Shown in pieces: positions 1-7,912 of a DNA stretch of 45,643 nucleotides; position 1 is the stretch's first letter, and every line of letters begins with the position of its first letter. Below the pieces are notes generated by a model that saw only the letters and a program-made list of their open reading frames with translations, was not told the origin of the DNA and did no database searches. Where the stretch lies: NCBI GenBank assembly GCA_017621075.1, contig JAGATV010000012.1, positions 1 through 45,643 of the forward strand. Reading direction: 5' to 3'. The position numbers and the translations under genes were made by a program. Origin of the DNA: Lachnospiraceae bacterium (lineage in GTDB: Bacteria > Bacillota > Clostridia > Lachnospirales > Lachnospiraceae).

Positions 1-174
1 GCCTGTTCTTCATTGATGATAAATTCGCCATCTGGTCCTCTGTCATACCCAAGGAAATGTTTAAATCCAATGCTCGCCCTTCCGTCTGCGAACATTTTTC
101 TTTTTCCCCATGTGGTATTCTCTGAAATGGATCTGGATTCCCTTTCTCAAAGGAACTCTCCATTTGACAGCAAA
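1..174 (-). pseudogene. Remnant of a large serine recombinase, cut by the window edge
   Basis: Read on the minus strand from about 146 down to 1, one frame gives the stretch that joins the catalytic and recombinase domains of large serine recombinases: RSISEN..WGKRK.FADG, then FKHFLGYDRGPDGEF and INEEQA. The order and spacing fit the family. Just upstream the frame meets a stop (TGA at 147-149). The family pattern SSLAQEESRS can be partly restored there by adding one base, which points to a frameshift. No resolvase catalytic domain (Ser nucleophile) follows further upstream, only non-coding sequence. The protein continues out of the window to the left. I infer a dead fragment of an integrated element. 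The exact upper limit of the remnant is uncertain. Confidence 0.75.
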
Positions 175-396
175 GAGAGGAGACATTTGAACCCGCCTAT
201 CTACTTTGCCATAAAAAATACCTATACCACTGTGATTGTGATATAGGCATAGAATCTTTTGATTATATCCGGCCTGTACTGCTGCCGATTACCTCCTGAC
301 GTTTCCGTCAGCGTCGGTTATCGATGATGCTCCTAGACAGTTTCTCTAAAGAATGTGCTACAAGGCTTTCTATGAGAGTACCTCCCAACTGTTCAC

Positions 397-1002
397 CTAT
401 TCAAAATGTTGCATCGTACTGCAGCCATTCTTCCTGTCAAAGATCCAGATATCTCCGGATGGACTGACAGCGGGACTGATCTTTGATACTTCCTTTACAG
501 TCTTCTGAAAGCAACTCCTGTCTCCACTGTGAAGATTCTGCACAAAGATACGCTTACAATCCTCCACGCAATCATCGGTGGGCGGGAGAATGATCTTCTG
601 TATTGCATGAGGCCCCTCCAACACACCCTTCAGGAAAGACATGACAACGAGGCAATCCTGGTCATTGCGATCCTTTCCTGCAATCAGAAATCTTGCCACG
701 ATTTCCTTGAACCCTCTTCTCTTCTTGCTACTCAGGGAATACTTGTGCATCCGGTATATGGTTTTGAATCGAAAAATCACATCTTCTGCTCGAAAATCTA
801 TTTGTTCCTTATATTCATTCACCAGCTTTTCAAACAGAAGCTGGACACCGTAATAGCCGGAACAGGCTACGGCCAGATGATCATTCAAAACGACAATCTT
901 GGTGACATCGTCACAGAAGGACCCATCCTCAGGGTTACTTCTCCGATTGTCTGCACAAAGGTAGATGTTATTCTCCGACATATATGCCATCGTAACGCTC
1001 AT
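397..1002 (-). CDS. Proteasome-like Ntn-hydrolase family protein
   Basis: A 201-residue protein resembling the beta-subunit/HslV fold. After removal of Met1 the first residue is Ser. Counting from it, Asp17 lies in CADNRR, Lys34 in DDVTKI and a Gly at 48 in ACSG. Active proteasome beta subunits have Thr1, Asp17, Lys33 and Gly47, so the spacing is nearly exact, with one extra residue. The C-terminal part (EVSKISPAVS...DIWIFD) resembles the last strands of the fold. The start ATG has GGAAAGGG about nine bases upstream. No ClpX/HslU-type ATPase lies nearby. Ser in place of Thr as nucleophile, with no propeptide, is unusual, so activity is unproven. The gene is flanked by a recombinase remnant and looks more AT-rich than its neighbours, which suggests transfer. 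Confidence 0.7.
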   Translation of the reverse strand: MSVTMAYMSENNIYLCADNRRSNPEDGSFCDDVTKIVVLNDHLAVACSGYYGVQLLFEKLVNEYKEQIDFRAEDVIFRFKTIYRMHKYSLSSKKRRGFKEIVARFLIAGKDRNDQDCLVVMSFLKGVLEGPHAIQKIILPPTDDCVEDCKRIFVQNLHSGDRSCFQKTVKEVSKISPAVSPSGDIWIFDRKNGCSTMQHFE

Positions 1003-1099
1003 AAGGTTTGCCCTTTCCTATTCCAAATAATTTCTGTTTTTTTCATAAAAATACTAATCAGCACAGATCACTTTATATAAATCCCCTACTTTGTATCAT

Positions 1100-1127
1100 A
1101 TCATAATCGCCTGTATTTTTCCAGCAA
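1100..1127 (-). promoter_or_regulatory. Probable promoter of the Ntn-hydrolase gene
   Basis: On the minus strand TTGCTG (1122-1127) is followed after 16 bases by TATGAT (1100-1105). It lies about 100 bases upstream of the ATG at 1002 and just downstream of comEC. The sequence fits a sigma-A-type promoter; no operator is evident. Confidence 0.5.
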
Positions 1128-1195
1128 AATAGCACCCAAGCATTTCTGCCTGAGTGGATCCTATCCCTTTTCCGTCTTTATACTCTCTTTTGTTC

Positions 1196-3454
1196 TCATT
1201 CCGAAGAATACTCAGCCCCGCTCCTCACCAATATTCTCACCTTATCTCCTTTTACCTTAACTTCGATGGCACCCGACTCATCTGTGCGCAGCACTGTCAC
1301 GCCATTTTCCTCCAGCCTTTCCAATATATCCTCGTGGGGATGCCCATAACGGTTATTCCGGCCGCAGGAAATCACAGCCACCTTTGGCTGTATCTGTGCC
1401 AGCAATGCCCCGGAAGTGGAATTTTTAGAACCGTGATGGGCCACCTTGAGCACCGTCACATTTCCTATCCGGTACTGCTCCAGCCGCTCCAAAAACTGCT
1501 GCTCCCCCTCTCCCTCCACATCGCCCGTAAGAAGCAGGGAGCCTCCTCCCCAATCTATATAAAAACACTGGGAAGAAGCGTTATCGGCCGCCCTGTCATC
1601 AGCCTCCGGATGCAGGCACAGAAAAGATATCCCCTCCACCTCCCATCTGTCACCCGCACTGATCCCGGAAACGGCTGCCACGCAGCCTCCTTCCTTTGCA
1701 GCCAGAGCTAACTTCCCATATCCTTCCGTGTCATCTTCCGCCAGAGTTTTGCAGCTTCCTTCACAAAGCATCAGGTTCCCTACCGTAATCCCCCACTCTT
1801 TTCCGGCTTGCAATAGTTCCTCGATACCGTTACAGTGATCTTCATCGGGATGTGACACAAACACTCCGTCTATATGGCTGATGCCATGATATTTTAAAAA
1901 CGGCTTCAGCACATACTGCCCCACCTTCTCTCTACTGCTGCTTCCACAGTCAAAGAGGTAGACCCGTCCTTCCTTTGTCTGCAGGCAGATACAATCCCCC
2001 TGACCCACATCCAGGACAGTGACGCTGTGTCCCTGCCGGAATCGCACTCCAAAAATCATGACCGATATAGTCAATAGTACTATCCAAAGAGCCCTAACCT
2101 GCCGTCTTTTCAGGATCCCCATGACAGACAACAGCACTCCATAGTACAACAGAATCTGCCATATATGCGGGCGCCCGGGCGTCCATGTATGGCCGGGTAA
2201 AACGTCAAAGAACCTGCACAAGTTCTCATACCACTGTAAGATCACGCAGGGTACAGTGCCCAGGACCCCAAGCCCCGGCACCAGCATTGCCGTCAATCCC
2301 GTGACCATAAGCAGGCTCATAAGAGGAAGGACCATAAGGTTGATCAAAGTGGAATATACCGGTATTTCATAATAGAACCACAGTTGTATGGGCAGGGTCA
2401 TCATGGTGATAGAAAAACCTGCCAGCAATGACTGTTTCAGTCTATCCCACAGCACCATGGCTGCCTTTCGCCAAAAGTGCTCTCCTTTCCTGCCCTCAAT
2501 GCGCTTCTCCCACACGTTTCCCGCATCCTGCTGCAGCAGAGGATAGAGTCCGCCCACTCCCAGGATGGAAGCATAAGAAAGCAGGAACCCGCTGTTATGT
2601 AAATACAACGGATTTTTTAAGACCATAACTGCTGCCATCACGCCCCATGCCGTCATCATGTCATAAGTCCGCCCGGTTACCTCTGCAAGCATCCGGAGCA
2701 GATACATACCGATTGCCCGGACTGCGGACACCCCCAGTCCTGTCATGACACCGTACAGACAAAGGATTCCTCCGCCTGCCAGAGCCGCCATCCACACAGG
2801 GGCCCCCAGCCGTCTGAGCAGCCGGTAGATGCCCATACCGATCAGGGTGATATGCAGTCCCGAAATACTTAAGATATGGACGATCCCGTTTCTTTGGTAC
2901 AATGTCTTGATTTCCCGGTCAAGCTCTGTCTTTTCCCCCAAAAGCATCGTACTCATAACGGAGGCTTCCTCCTTGGGAAAGATGTGGTACAGTCTGTTTT
3001 TCCAATAAGTTTTCAGGCGGTAAAGGGTCTCCCTGACCATCCAGCAGTCTTTGGAGCGCTGCTGTATCCCGGTCCCCTGTATCCGTCCCAGGGTCCCCAT
3101 GCTCCTGTAATATGCTGCCGCATCAAATTCACCGGGATTCGTGGCTTGGGGAAAGGGATAAAAGACCCCCGTCACAGTCACTCTGCTGCCCAACAGCACA
3201 TCTTCCTTTTCCGGTTTTGTCACTATGAAATTGTAAGTAATTGGAATATCCTGCTGCAGATCTGCAGCCGTTCTCAGAATTTTGATTGAATCTAAACAGA
3301 ACTCATTATCATTTTTGCGGCAAACCCGCCCTGTGAGGGTCATCTCCCCTGCTGCGTCATCAAGCCATGTCTCCCTACCGGGGCTTTCCCCCAAAAGAAA
3401 CATGGCGGCAGCCAGCACAAGACACAGGCACACCGCCATTAAAGGTCTTCTCAT
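1196..3454 (-). CDS. comEC: DNA internalization channel protein ComEC/Rec2
   Basis: A 752-residue polytopic protein with the full ComEC layout: an N-terminal OB-like segment between hydrophobic helices (residues about 1-160), a central Competence domain of many membrane helices (about 170-480), and a C-terminal metallo-beta-lactamase-like domain starting at DVGQGD. The last carries SHPDEDHCNG and VAHHGSKNS, the metal-binding motifs. ComEC forms the membrane channel for incoming single-stranded DNA in transformation; the C-terminal domain is thought to degrade the other strand. It begins 15 bases after the GerMN gene and ends the cluster that starts with comEA. No truncation is seen. Length is normal for the family. 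Confidence 0.95.
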   Translation of the reverse strand: MRRPLMAVCLCLVLAAAMFLLGESPGRETWLDDAAGEMTLTGRVCRKNDNEFCLDSIKILRTAADLQQDIPITYNFIVTKPEKEDVLLGSRVTVTGVFYPFPQATNPGEFDAAAYYRSMGTLGRIQGTGIQQRSKDCWMVRETLYRLKTYWKNRLYHIFPKEEASVMSTMLLGEKTELDREIKTLYQRNGIVHILSISGLHITLIGMGIYRLLRRLGAPVWMAALAGGGILCLYGVMTGLGVSAVRAIGMYLLRMLAEVTGRTYDMMTAWGVMAAVMVLKNPLYLHNSGFLLSYASILGVGGLYPLLQQDAGNVWEKRIEGRKGEHFWRKAAMVLWDRLKQSLLAGFSITMMTLPIQLWFYYEIPVYSTLINLMVLPLMSLLMVTGLTAMLVPGLGVLGTVPCVILQWYENLCRFFDVLPGHTWTPGRPHIWQILLYYGVLLSVMGILKRRQVRALWIVLLTISVMIFGVRFRQGHSVTVLDVGQGDCICLQTKEGRVYLFDCGSSSREKVGQYVLKPFLKYHGISHIDGVFVSHPDEDHCNGIEELLQAGKEWGITVGNLMLCEGSCKTLAEDDTEGYGKLALAAKEGGCVAAVSGISAGDRWEVEGISFLCLHPEADDRAADNASSQCFYIDWGGGSLLLTGDVEGEGEQQFLERLEQYRIGNVTVLKVAHHGSKNSTSGALLAQIQPKVAVISCGRNNRYGHPHEDILERLEENGVTVLRTDESGAIEVKVKGDKVRILVRSGAEYSSE

Positions 3455-3468
3455 TCCTATCCTTTCTG

Positions 3469-4401
3469 TTATTGTTCCAACGTGGTCACAAAGTCCAGAT
3501 TCCGCTCAAAGGTATTGTTGGAAAAACTGGAAGGTGCCTCACCGTTTATCAGGATCTGCACTTTATTTACATTGTTGAGCTCCACCAGGGAATTCACAAT
3601 GGAATAGACCGCAACCTCATTGGAGACGTTGTTCACTGCCGTAAGGAAGCTGGAATCCAGATTTACATAGCAGATACCATCCTTTGTCATGACATTGATG
3701 ACCTTGGTCTCCGGGTTGATGGTAGGGTAAAGTCCGGGAATCTGTCCGCTGGGACCTGCGATCAGTTCCTCCACCACGAATTTCTCCAGGGGCGTATTGG
3801 TGGAATAATGCTTCTCACGGTATGCTGCAATCAGCTTGTCCCCGCTTTCATTTGCGAAATACAGCTTGACTTTGGTGAGTTCGTAGGTATTGATCTCGTT
3901 TCCGTCGTTGTGGATGAAACGGTCCGCATTCATCCATCCCACCAGCTTTCCGGTATTATCATAGAGGGGTTCCCCCTCCACGGTAATGCCCACATACTTG
4001 ACTTCCTTCAGCTGGGTCAGGGTCCGCACGATGGCAGCCCGCACCAACACCTCCGTAGTGGCCGGCATATCCAGATATGCTTTATCCACATCTATACTGA
4101 CCTTACCGTCCTCCAGCTCCACATCCAGTACCCGGAATCCCATTGAAAGCGGTGCTTTATATTCCAGCTTCTCCGGTGTGTTGCCCAGATATGTGATCAG
4201 CTCCTTGAGCTGTTCCTCCGGCGTATCGGCCTTCATGGAATGCTCATGCACCTCCACCCGGGTCTCCGAGTTGCTGACATAATATATCGGATATTGATTT
4301 TCCGTATCCTCCTCTTCCCCACTGCAGGCCGTGCCAAACCCAACAACACCCAACAGACACAGCAAAAAGAGAAAACGGTTCCATGCTTTTCTCATAATCA
4401 T
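3469..4401 (-). CDS. GerMN-domain lipoprotein
   Basis: About 310 residues. I chose the ATG at 4401 (MIMRKAW...) because GGAAAGG lies five bases before it; a TTG six codons earlier has no such site. The N-terminus is a signal peptide ending in a lipobox (FGTAC), so the protein is probably a membrane-anchored lipoprotein facing outward. Two GerMN-type repeats follow, roughly residues 70-170 and 190-300, the second containing LIAGP and INGE motifs. GerM of Bacillus acts in sporulation and germination; LpqB-like relatives accompany two-component systems. Here the gene begins 27 bases after a histidine-kinase gene, so a role as a partner or modulator of that kinase is a fair inference, as for LpqB with MtrAB. 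Confidence 0.85.
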   Translation of the reverse strand: MIMRKAWNRFLFLLCLLGVVGFGTACSGEEEDTENQYPIYYVSNSETRVEVHEHSMKADTPEEQLKELITYLGNTPEKLEYKAPLSMGFRVLDVELEDGKVSIDVDKAYLDMPATTEVLVRAAIVRTLTQLKEVKYVGITVEGEPLYDNTGKLVGWMNADRFIHNDGNEINTYELTKVKLYFANESGDKLIAAYREKHYSTNTPLEKFVVEELIAGPSGQIPGLYPTINPETKVINVMTKDGICYVNLDSSFLTAVNNVSNEVAVYSIVNSLVELNNVNKVQILINGEAPSSFSNNTFERNLDFVTTLEQ

Positions 4402-4428
4402 GCAGACCTTTCCGGCCAAAACTTCAGC

Positions 4429-5937
4429 CTACTGCGCAATATAATTCAAGGGGATCTTTACCAGAAAACTACTTCCCTGTCCCTCCGTACTGGTGACGGT
4501 AATAGAGCCTCTGTGCATCAGCACGGCGTTCCTGGTAATGGCAAGTCCCAATCCTGTACCTCCGATCTCACGGGAATGGGATTTGTCCACCCGGTAGAAA
4601 CGCTCATAAATATGTGCCAACGATTCCTCCGGGATACCGATGCCGGAATCACTGACCTGAAAAGTAAAGAACTGATGGTCCGCATCCAAAAGTACCTTGA
4701 CCCAGCCATGCTCCTTATTATACTTGATGGCATTTTCCACAAGATTGGTCATGATCAGCGTCATCTTCACCTCGTCCACCTCTGCGATGACAGGGCGCAC
4801 ACTCTCGAACACCACTTCCACATCTTTCTTGCGGGCAAGCGGCCGCAGCCGCTTTAAGATCAGTTCCGTCAGATCATTGATGTTCAGAGATACGATATTC
4901 AGATCCTGCACCTTCTTGTCCATCTTTACCAGAGCCAGCAGATCTGTAATGATCTGATTTTCCCTGTCGATCTCTGAAACGATATCCTCCATGAACTCTC
5001 TGTAAAGCTCCGCCGGTGCATTCTCCTGGGCAAGCAGGGAATCTGCCAGCACTTTGATGGATGTCATGGGAGTCTTTAGCTCATGGGACACATTTGCCAC
5101 GAATTCCTGCCTGGAATCATCCAACGCCTTCATGCGCCCCAGCATCTGATTGAACGCATCGACAATATGCACCGTCTCCACATAATCGGGAACAGAAATG
5201 CTCTCATTGCTGTAACCGGCTTTCACTTCATTGATCGCCTGTGTCACACGCTCAAAAGGCTTGGTCAGCACTATGGACAGTACCCCCGCCACCGCCAGGA
5301 TGGCCACGATCATCAAGGTCTCCAGGATCAGAGCATTCCTGTTTAAGACCTCCATGGTCTGCACGATACTGTCATTGGAAATACTGGTCAGCATCACCCC
5401 CCGGATCTCCCCTCCATTGCCGGAGGTACCATCCATGGACGCAGCACTGTCCGAAGTGCTCACAATAGGCGTGGTCATCTCGATATAACCATGCTCCCTG
5501 TCATAATGGGAGATATTCTCTCCCCTAAAGCACTTGATCACTTCTTCCGAAATAATGGTCTTTCCTTCGCTGATACCGTATGTATCCTTTATGACCTCAA
5601 AATTGCTGTTGATGATCATCACGCGGCCTTCGTACAGATTAGACAGCATCTCCAGCTCGGCATTGATAACTTCTCTGGAAGTCCTGTAGGTCTGCTCCTC
5701 CGAGCGGTAATTTGTCAGATAGTTGTTGCTGTCCAGATGGTTTGCCAGGATCATCAACTGGTTCTGCACCGTGGTGACTCGCTGCTGCACCGCTCTCTGC
5801 TCATAATTGTCCACGATCCCGAAACGCATCAGCAGGCTGGGAATAATTCCCACCAAAAGCATAAGCACGAAAATGCGGGCACGAAGGCTTCTCAAAAGCA
5901 GGAATGTTTTCAGCCTTTTCTTTATCTTCGCAATCAT
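4429..5937 (-). CDS. Sensor histidine kinase, HAMP/HisKA type (WalK/PhoR-like)
   Basis: A 502-residue membrane kinase. It has TM1 at about 20-40, an extracytoplasmic sensor of about 160 residues, TM2 at about 202-224 and a HAMP linker at about 224-277. The HisKA domain has the phosphorylated His285 in SHELKTP, and the ATPase domain shows NLVENAIKYN, DSGIGIP and GGTGLGL. There is no PAS domain, unlike Bacillus WalK. The cognate regulator gene ends 18 bases upstream, and the GerMN lipoprotein follows. Both output motifs are intact, so the kinase should be active. The signal is unknown. Calling it walK would go beyond the evidence, since no walH/walI-type genes are present. Confidence 0.92.
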   Translation of the reverse strand: MIAKIKKRLKTFLLLRSLRARIFVLMLLVGIIPSLLMRFGIVDNYEQRAVQQRVTTVQNQLMILANHLDSNNYLTNYRSEEQTYRTSREVINAELEMLSNLYEGRVMIINSNFEVIKDTYGISEGKTIISEEVIKCFRGENISHYDREHGYIEMTTPIVSTSDSAASMDGTSGNGGEIRGVMLTSISNDSIVQTMEVLNRNALILETLMIVAILAVAGVLSIVLTKPFERVTQAINEVKAGYSNESISVPDYVETVHIVDAFNQMLGRMKALDDSRQEFVANVSHELKTPMTSIKVLADSLLAQENAPAELYREFMEDIVSEIDRENQIITDLLALVKMDKKVQDLNIVSLNINDLTELILKRLRPLARKKDVEVVFESVRPVIAEVDEVKMTLIMTNLVENAIKYNKEHGWVKVLLDADHQFFTFQVSDSGIGIPEESLAHIYERFYRVDKSHSREIGGTGLGLAITRNAVLMHRGSITVTSTEGQGSSFLVKIPLNYIAQ

Positions 5938-5955
5938 TTTAACCTTTCCAGTCCA

Positions 5956-6651
5956 TCAGACATTCAGAAAATAATAGCCAATGCCCCACTTGGTGTGTAC
6001 ATATTTCGGTTCGCTGGGATTGGACTCGATCTTCTCCCTCAGACGCCTGATATGTACATCCACCGTTCTCACATCACCGGGATAATCCGCCCCCCACACC
6101 AGCTTTAACAGGCTCTCCCTGCTGTACACCTTATTGGGATTGAGCATCAAAAGCTCAAGCACTTCAAATTCTTTGGCAGTCAGACCGATTTCCCTGTCCA
6201 GGATATAAGCCCGCTTTCCGTCACAATCCAGCTTAAGGTCACCACTTTCGATGATCTTTGCCGCATCGGACGCTGCTTTCTTGGGTTCTATCCGGCGCAT
6301 GATCGCCTTGATGCGCGCTTTCACTTCCAGGATGTTGAAAGGTTTGGTAATATAATCGTCTGCACCGTATTCCAGGCCCAGGATCTTATCCATATCATCC
6401 CCCTTGGCTGTGAGCATGATGATAGGCACATTGGAAAACTCCCGTATCTGCTGACAAACTTCAAAACCGATAAGTTTGGGAAGCATCACATCCAAGAGGA
6501 TGATATCGTAATTATTGTTCCTTGCATACTCCAGGGCTTCCTCCCCATCATAAGCACAATCCACCTGCATATCATCCTGTTCCAGACTGAACCGGATTCC
6601 CTTTACGATCAGCTTCTCATCATCTACAACTAATGCTCTCTTTTTTGACAT
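5956..6651 (-). CDS. OmpR/WalR-type response regulator
   Basis: A 231-residue DNA-binding regulator, partner of the adjacent kinase. The receiver domain has the acidic pair DDE near residue 10, the phosphorylation site Asp54 in LLDVMLP, a Thr/Ser at MLTAK and the Lys in TKPFN. A winged-helix domain follows with the typical VDVHIRRLREK recognition-helix region. I chose the ATG at 6651 (MSKKRAL): GAAAGGG precedes it by about nine bases, while the upstream GTG at 6672 is too close to its own possible site. The gene begins 44 bases after comEA stops and is probably cotranscribed with it. Confidence 0.92.
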   Translation of the reverse strand: MSKKRALVVDDEKLIVKGIRFSLEQDDMQVDCAYDGEEALEYARNNNYDIILLDVMLPKLIGFEVCQQIREFSNVPIIMLTAKGDDMDKILGLEYGADDYITKPFNILEVKARIKAIMRRIEPKKAASDAAKIIESGDLKLDCDGKRAYILDREIGLTAKEFEVLELLMLNPNKVYSRESLLKLVWGADYPGDVRTVDVHIRRLREKIESNPSEPKYVHTKWGIGYYFLNV

Positions 6652-6695
6652 TTCCTGTTCCCTTTCTCCCACTTCCTCAGTTTGTTTTCCGGTAT

Positions 6696-7298
6696 CTACT
6701 CCGTTCTGATCCTGTCCTTTAATTTTTCATAAGCAGCCTGCTTGATGCCCGGCACCTTCATGAGATCCTCCGGCTTCTGAAAATCCCCATGCTCCTCCCG
6801 GTAGGCAATGATAGCTGCCCCTCTGGCTTCCCCGATTCCCGGGAGCGTACAAAGCTGTTCCAGCGACGCCCTGTTGATATCCACCGTGTCCGCAGACGAG
6901 AGCGCAGCTTCTCTCTTCCACTCTTCCGCCTCCGCCACACCGGGGAAATAGATCTTCTGGCCGTCCGAGACCTTTGCCGCCAGGTTTACATACTCCCGGT
7001 GTGCCGCTTCCGTAAAACCTCCGGCAGCTAAAAGGGCATCCTCCACCCGGCTTCCCAGAGGAAGCTCCACCACACCGGGCTCTGCCACCTCTCCGCACAC
7101 ATAGACACAGATATAGGCGGTATCCTGCCACTCATCCGCTTTGTCCGGCATACCGGTTTCCACTGTGCTCCCACCGGACTCCTCTGCCTTCGAAAGCACC
7201 AGCGCTGTATCCTGCACGCCGCAGCCTGCAAGACAGGACAGCAGACACAAACCTAATGACACCGCCCATAACTTCTGTTTCTTTTTTGTTTTTTTCAT
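6696..7298 (-). CDS. comEA: ComEA-like DNA receptor with SLBB and helix-hairpin-helix domains
   Basis: A 200-residue protein with a hydrophobic N-terminus ending in LSCLAGC, which looks like a lipobox, so it may be lipid-anchored rather than carrying the single membrane helix of Bacillus ComEA. An SLBB domain spans about 62-117 (VYVCGEV...PGVVEL). At the C-terminus is the double helix-hairpin-helix DNA-binding module (VDINRAS, LCTLPGIGEARG, LMKVPGIK). ComEA binds double-stranded DNA at the cell surface and hands it to ComEC. It is the first gene of a minus-strand run that ends in comEC, with a two-component system and a GerMN lipoprotein in between. Confidence 0.9.
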   Translation of the reverse strand: MKKTKKKQKLWAVSLGLCLLSCLAGCGVQDTALVLSKAEESGGSTVETGMPDKADEWQDTAYICVYVCGEVAEPGVVELPLGSRVEDALLAAGGFTEAAHREYVNLAAKVSDGQKIYFPGVAEAEEWKREAALSSADTVDINRASLEQLCTLPGIGEARGAAIIAYREEHGDFQKPEDLMKVPGIKQAAYEKLKDRIRTE

Positions 7299-7358
7299 AG
7301 TCCCTCTTTCCCGGCATAAAGCCGTAATCGAGGGCTGCCTCTCTATGCTATAGACTTT

Positions 7359-7387
7359 ATTGTAAGATAATATTTTCCAATTTACAA
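7359..7387 (-). promoter_or_regulatory. Probable promoter of the comEA-comEC cluster
   Basis: Minus strand: TTGTAA (7382-7387), 17-base spacer, TACAAT (7359-7364), about 60 bases upstream of the comEA start. It is the only good sigma-A-type match I see upstream of the five-gene run, whose later genes are separated by 15-44 bases. Confidence 0.5.
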
Positions 7388-7401
7388 GTCACTTTTCAAA
7401 A

Positions 7402-7833
7402 TTACTTCCACTTAAAGATCACGATCCCCACAATGGCGATCAGCATACCGATAAGCTTTCTCCACTCCCATGGCTGCTTCTCCACGCCGAACCAGCCCAA
7501 AAGCTCTATGATATAAGCCACCAAAAGCTGTGCCACCACGATCAGCATCACTGCCTTGGCCGGTCCTAACAGATCCATGCTGCGGATCACTGTATAGGTG
7601 ATAAACGCCCCGATGGCTCCTCCTAAGAGCATGTATTTAGGCTGTACGGAAAATACCCCTATCAAAGAACTTCTGTCCGTTACCAGCCATGCCCCCAGGC
7701 ATACAAAAAGGGCTGTAAGCTGTACAAAAGCACTGGCTGCCCAGATACCGGAGGCCTTGGTCACCTGGGTGTTGAACACTCCCTGGACGCTCATGAGGGC
7801 GCCGGAAATCAGGGCAATAAAAAAACCAATCAT
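7402..7833 (-). CDS. DMT-superfamily transporter of the YdcZ (DUF606) type
   Basis: About 143 residues with four to five membrane helices, matching the short YdcZ family (half-size drug/metabolite transporters). Typical features are an N-terminal helix with ISGALMSVQGVFN, a central YTVIRSMDLLGPAKA segment and a C-terminal GMLIAIVGIVIF. Members often work as pairs, but only one copy is here. I prefer the ATG at 7833; a GTG at 7848 is possible but has no well-spaced ribosome site. The substrate is unknown. The gene follows the arginine cluster in the same direction, 79 bases after the solute-binding protein, with no evident terminator between. Confidence 0.8.
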   Translation of the reverse strand: MIGFFIALISGALMSVQGVFNTQVTKASGIWAASAFVQLTALFVCLGAWLVTDRSSLIGVFSVQPKYMLLGGAIGAFITYTVIRSMDLLGPAKAVMLIVVAQLLVAYIIELLGWFGVEKQPWEWRKLIGMLIAIVGIVIFKWK

Positions 7834-7912
7834 GAATGAAGATACCACCTTTCTGAAGAATTGCTCTTATCTGTATCTTATCCCATGATTGGTAATTTAT
7901 TCGTGTTTTACA

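Noticed and set aside
296-311. Hairpin CTGACG-TTTC-CGTCAG downstream of the Ntn-hydrolase gene
   Set aside because: Only six pairs and no T run on either side; not enough for a terminator or attachment site.
529-1080. Plus-strand open frame of 183 codons opposite the Ntn-hydrolase gene
   Set aside because: No ribosome site and no recognisable domain; the minus-strand frame has a start site, promoter and a family fold.
1097-1215. Open frame running past the comEC stop on the minus strand (STQAEMLGCYFAGKIQ)
   Set aside because: It would need a frameshift in comEC or an unseen start, and it crosses the promoter of the next gene; ComEC already has its normal length.
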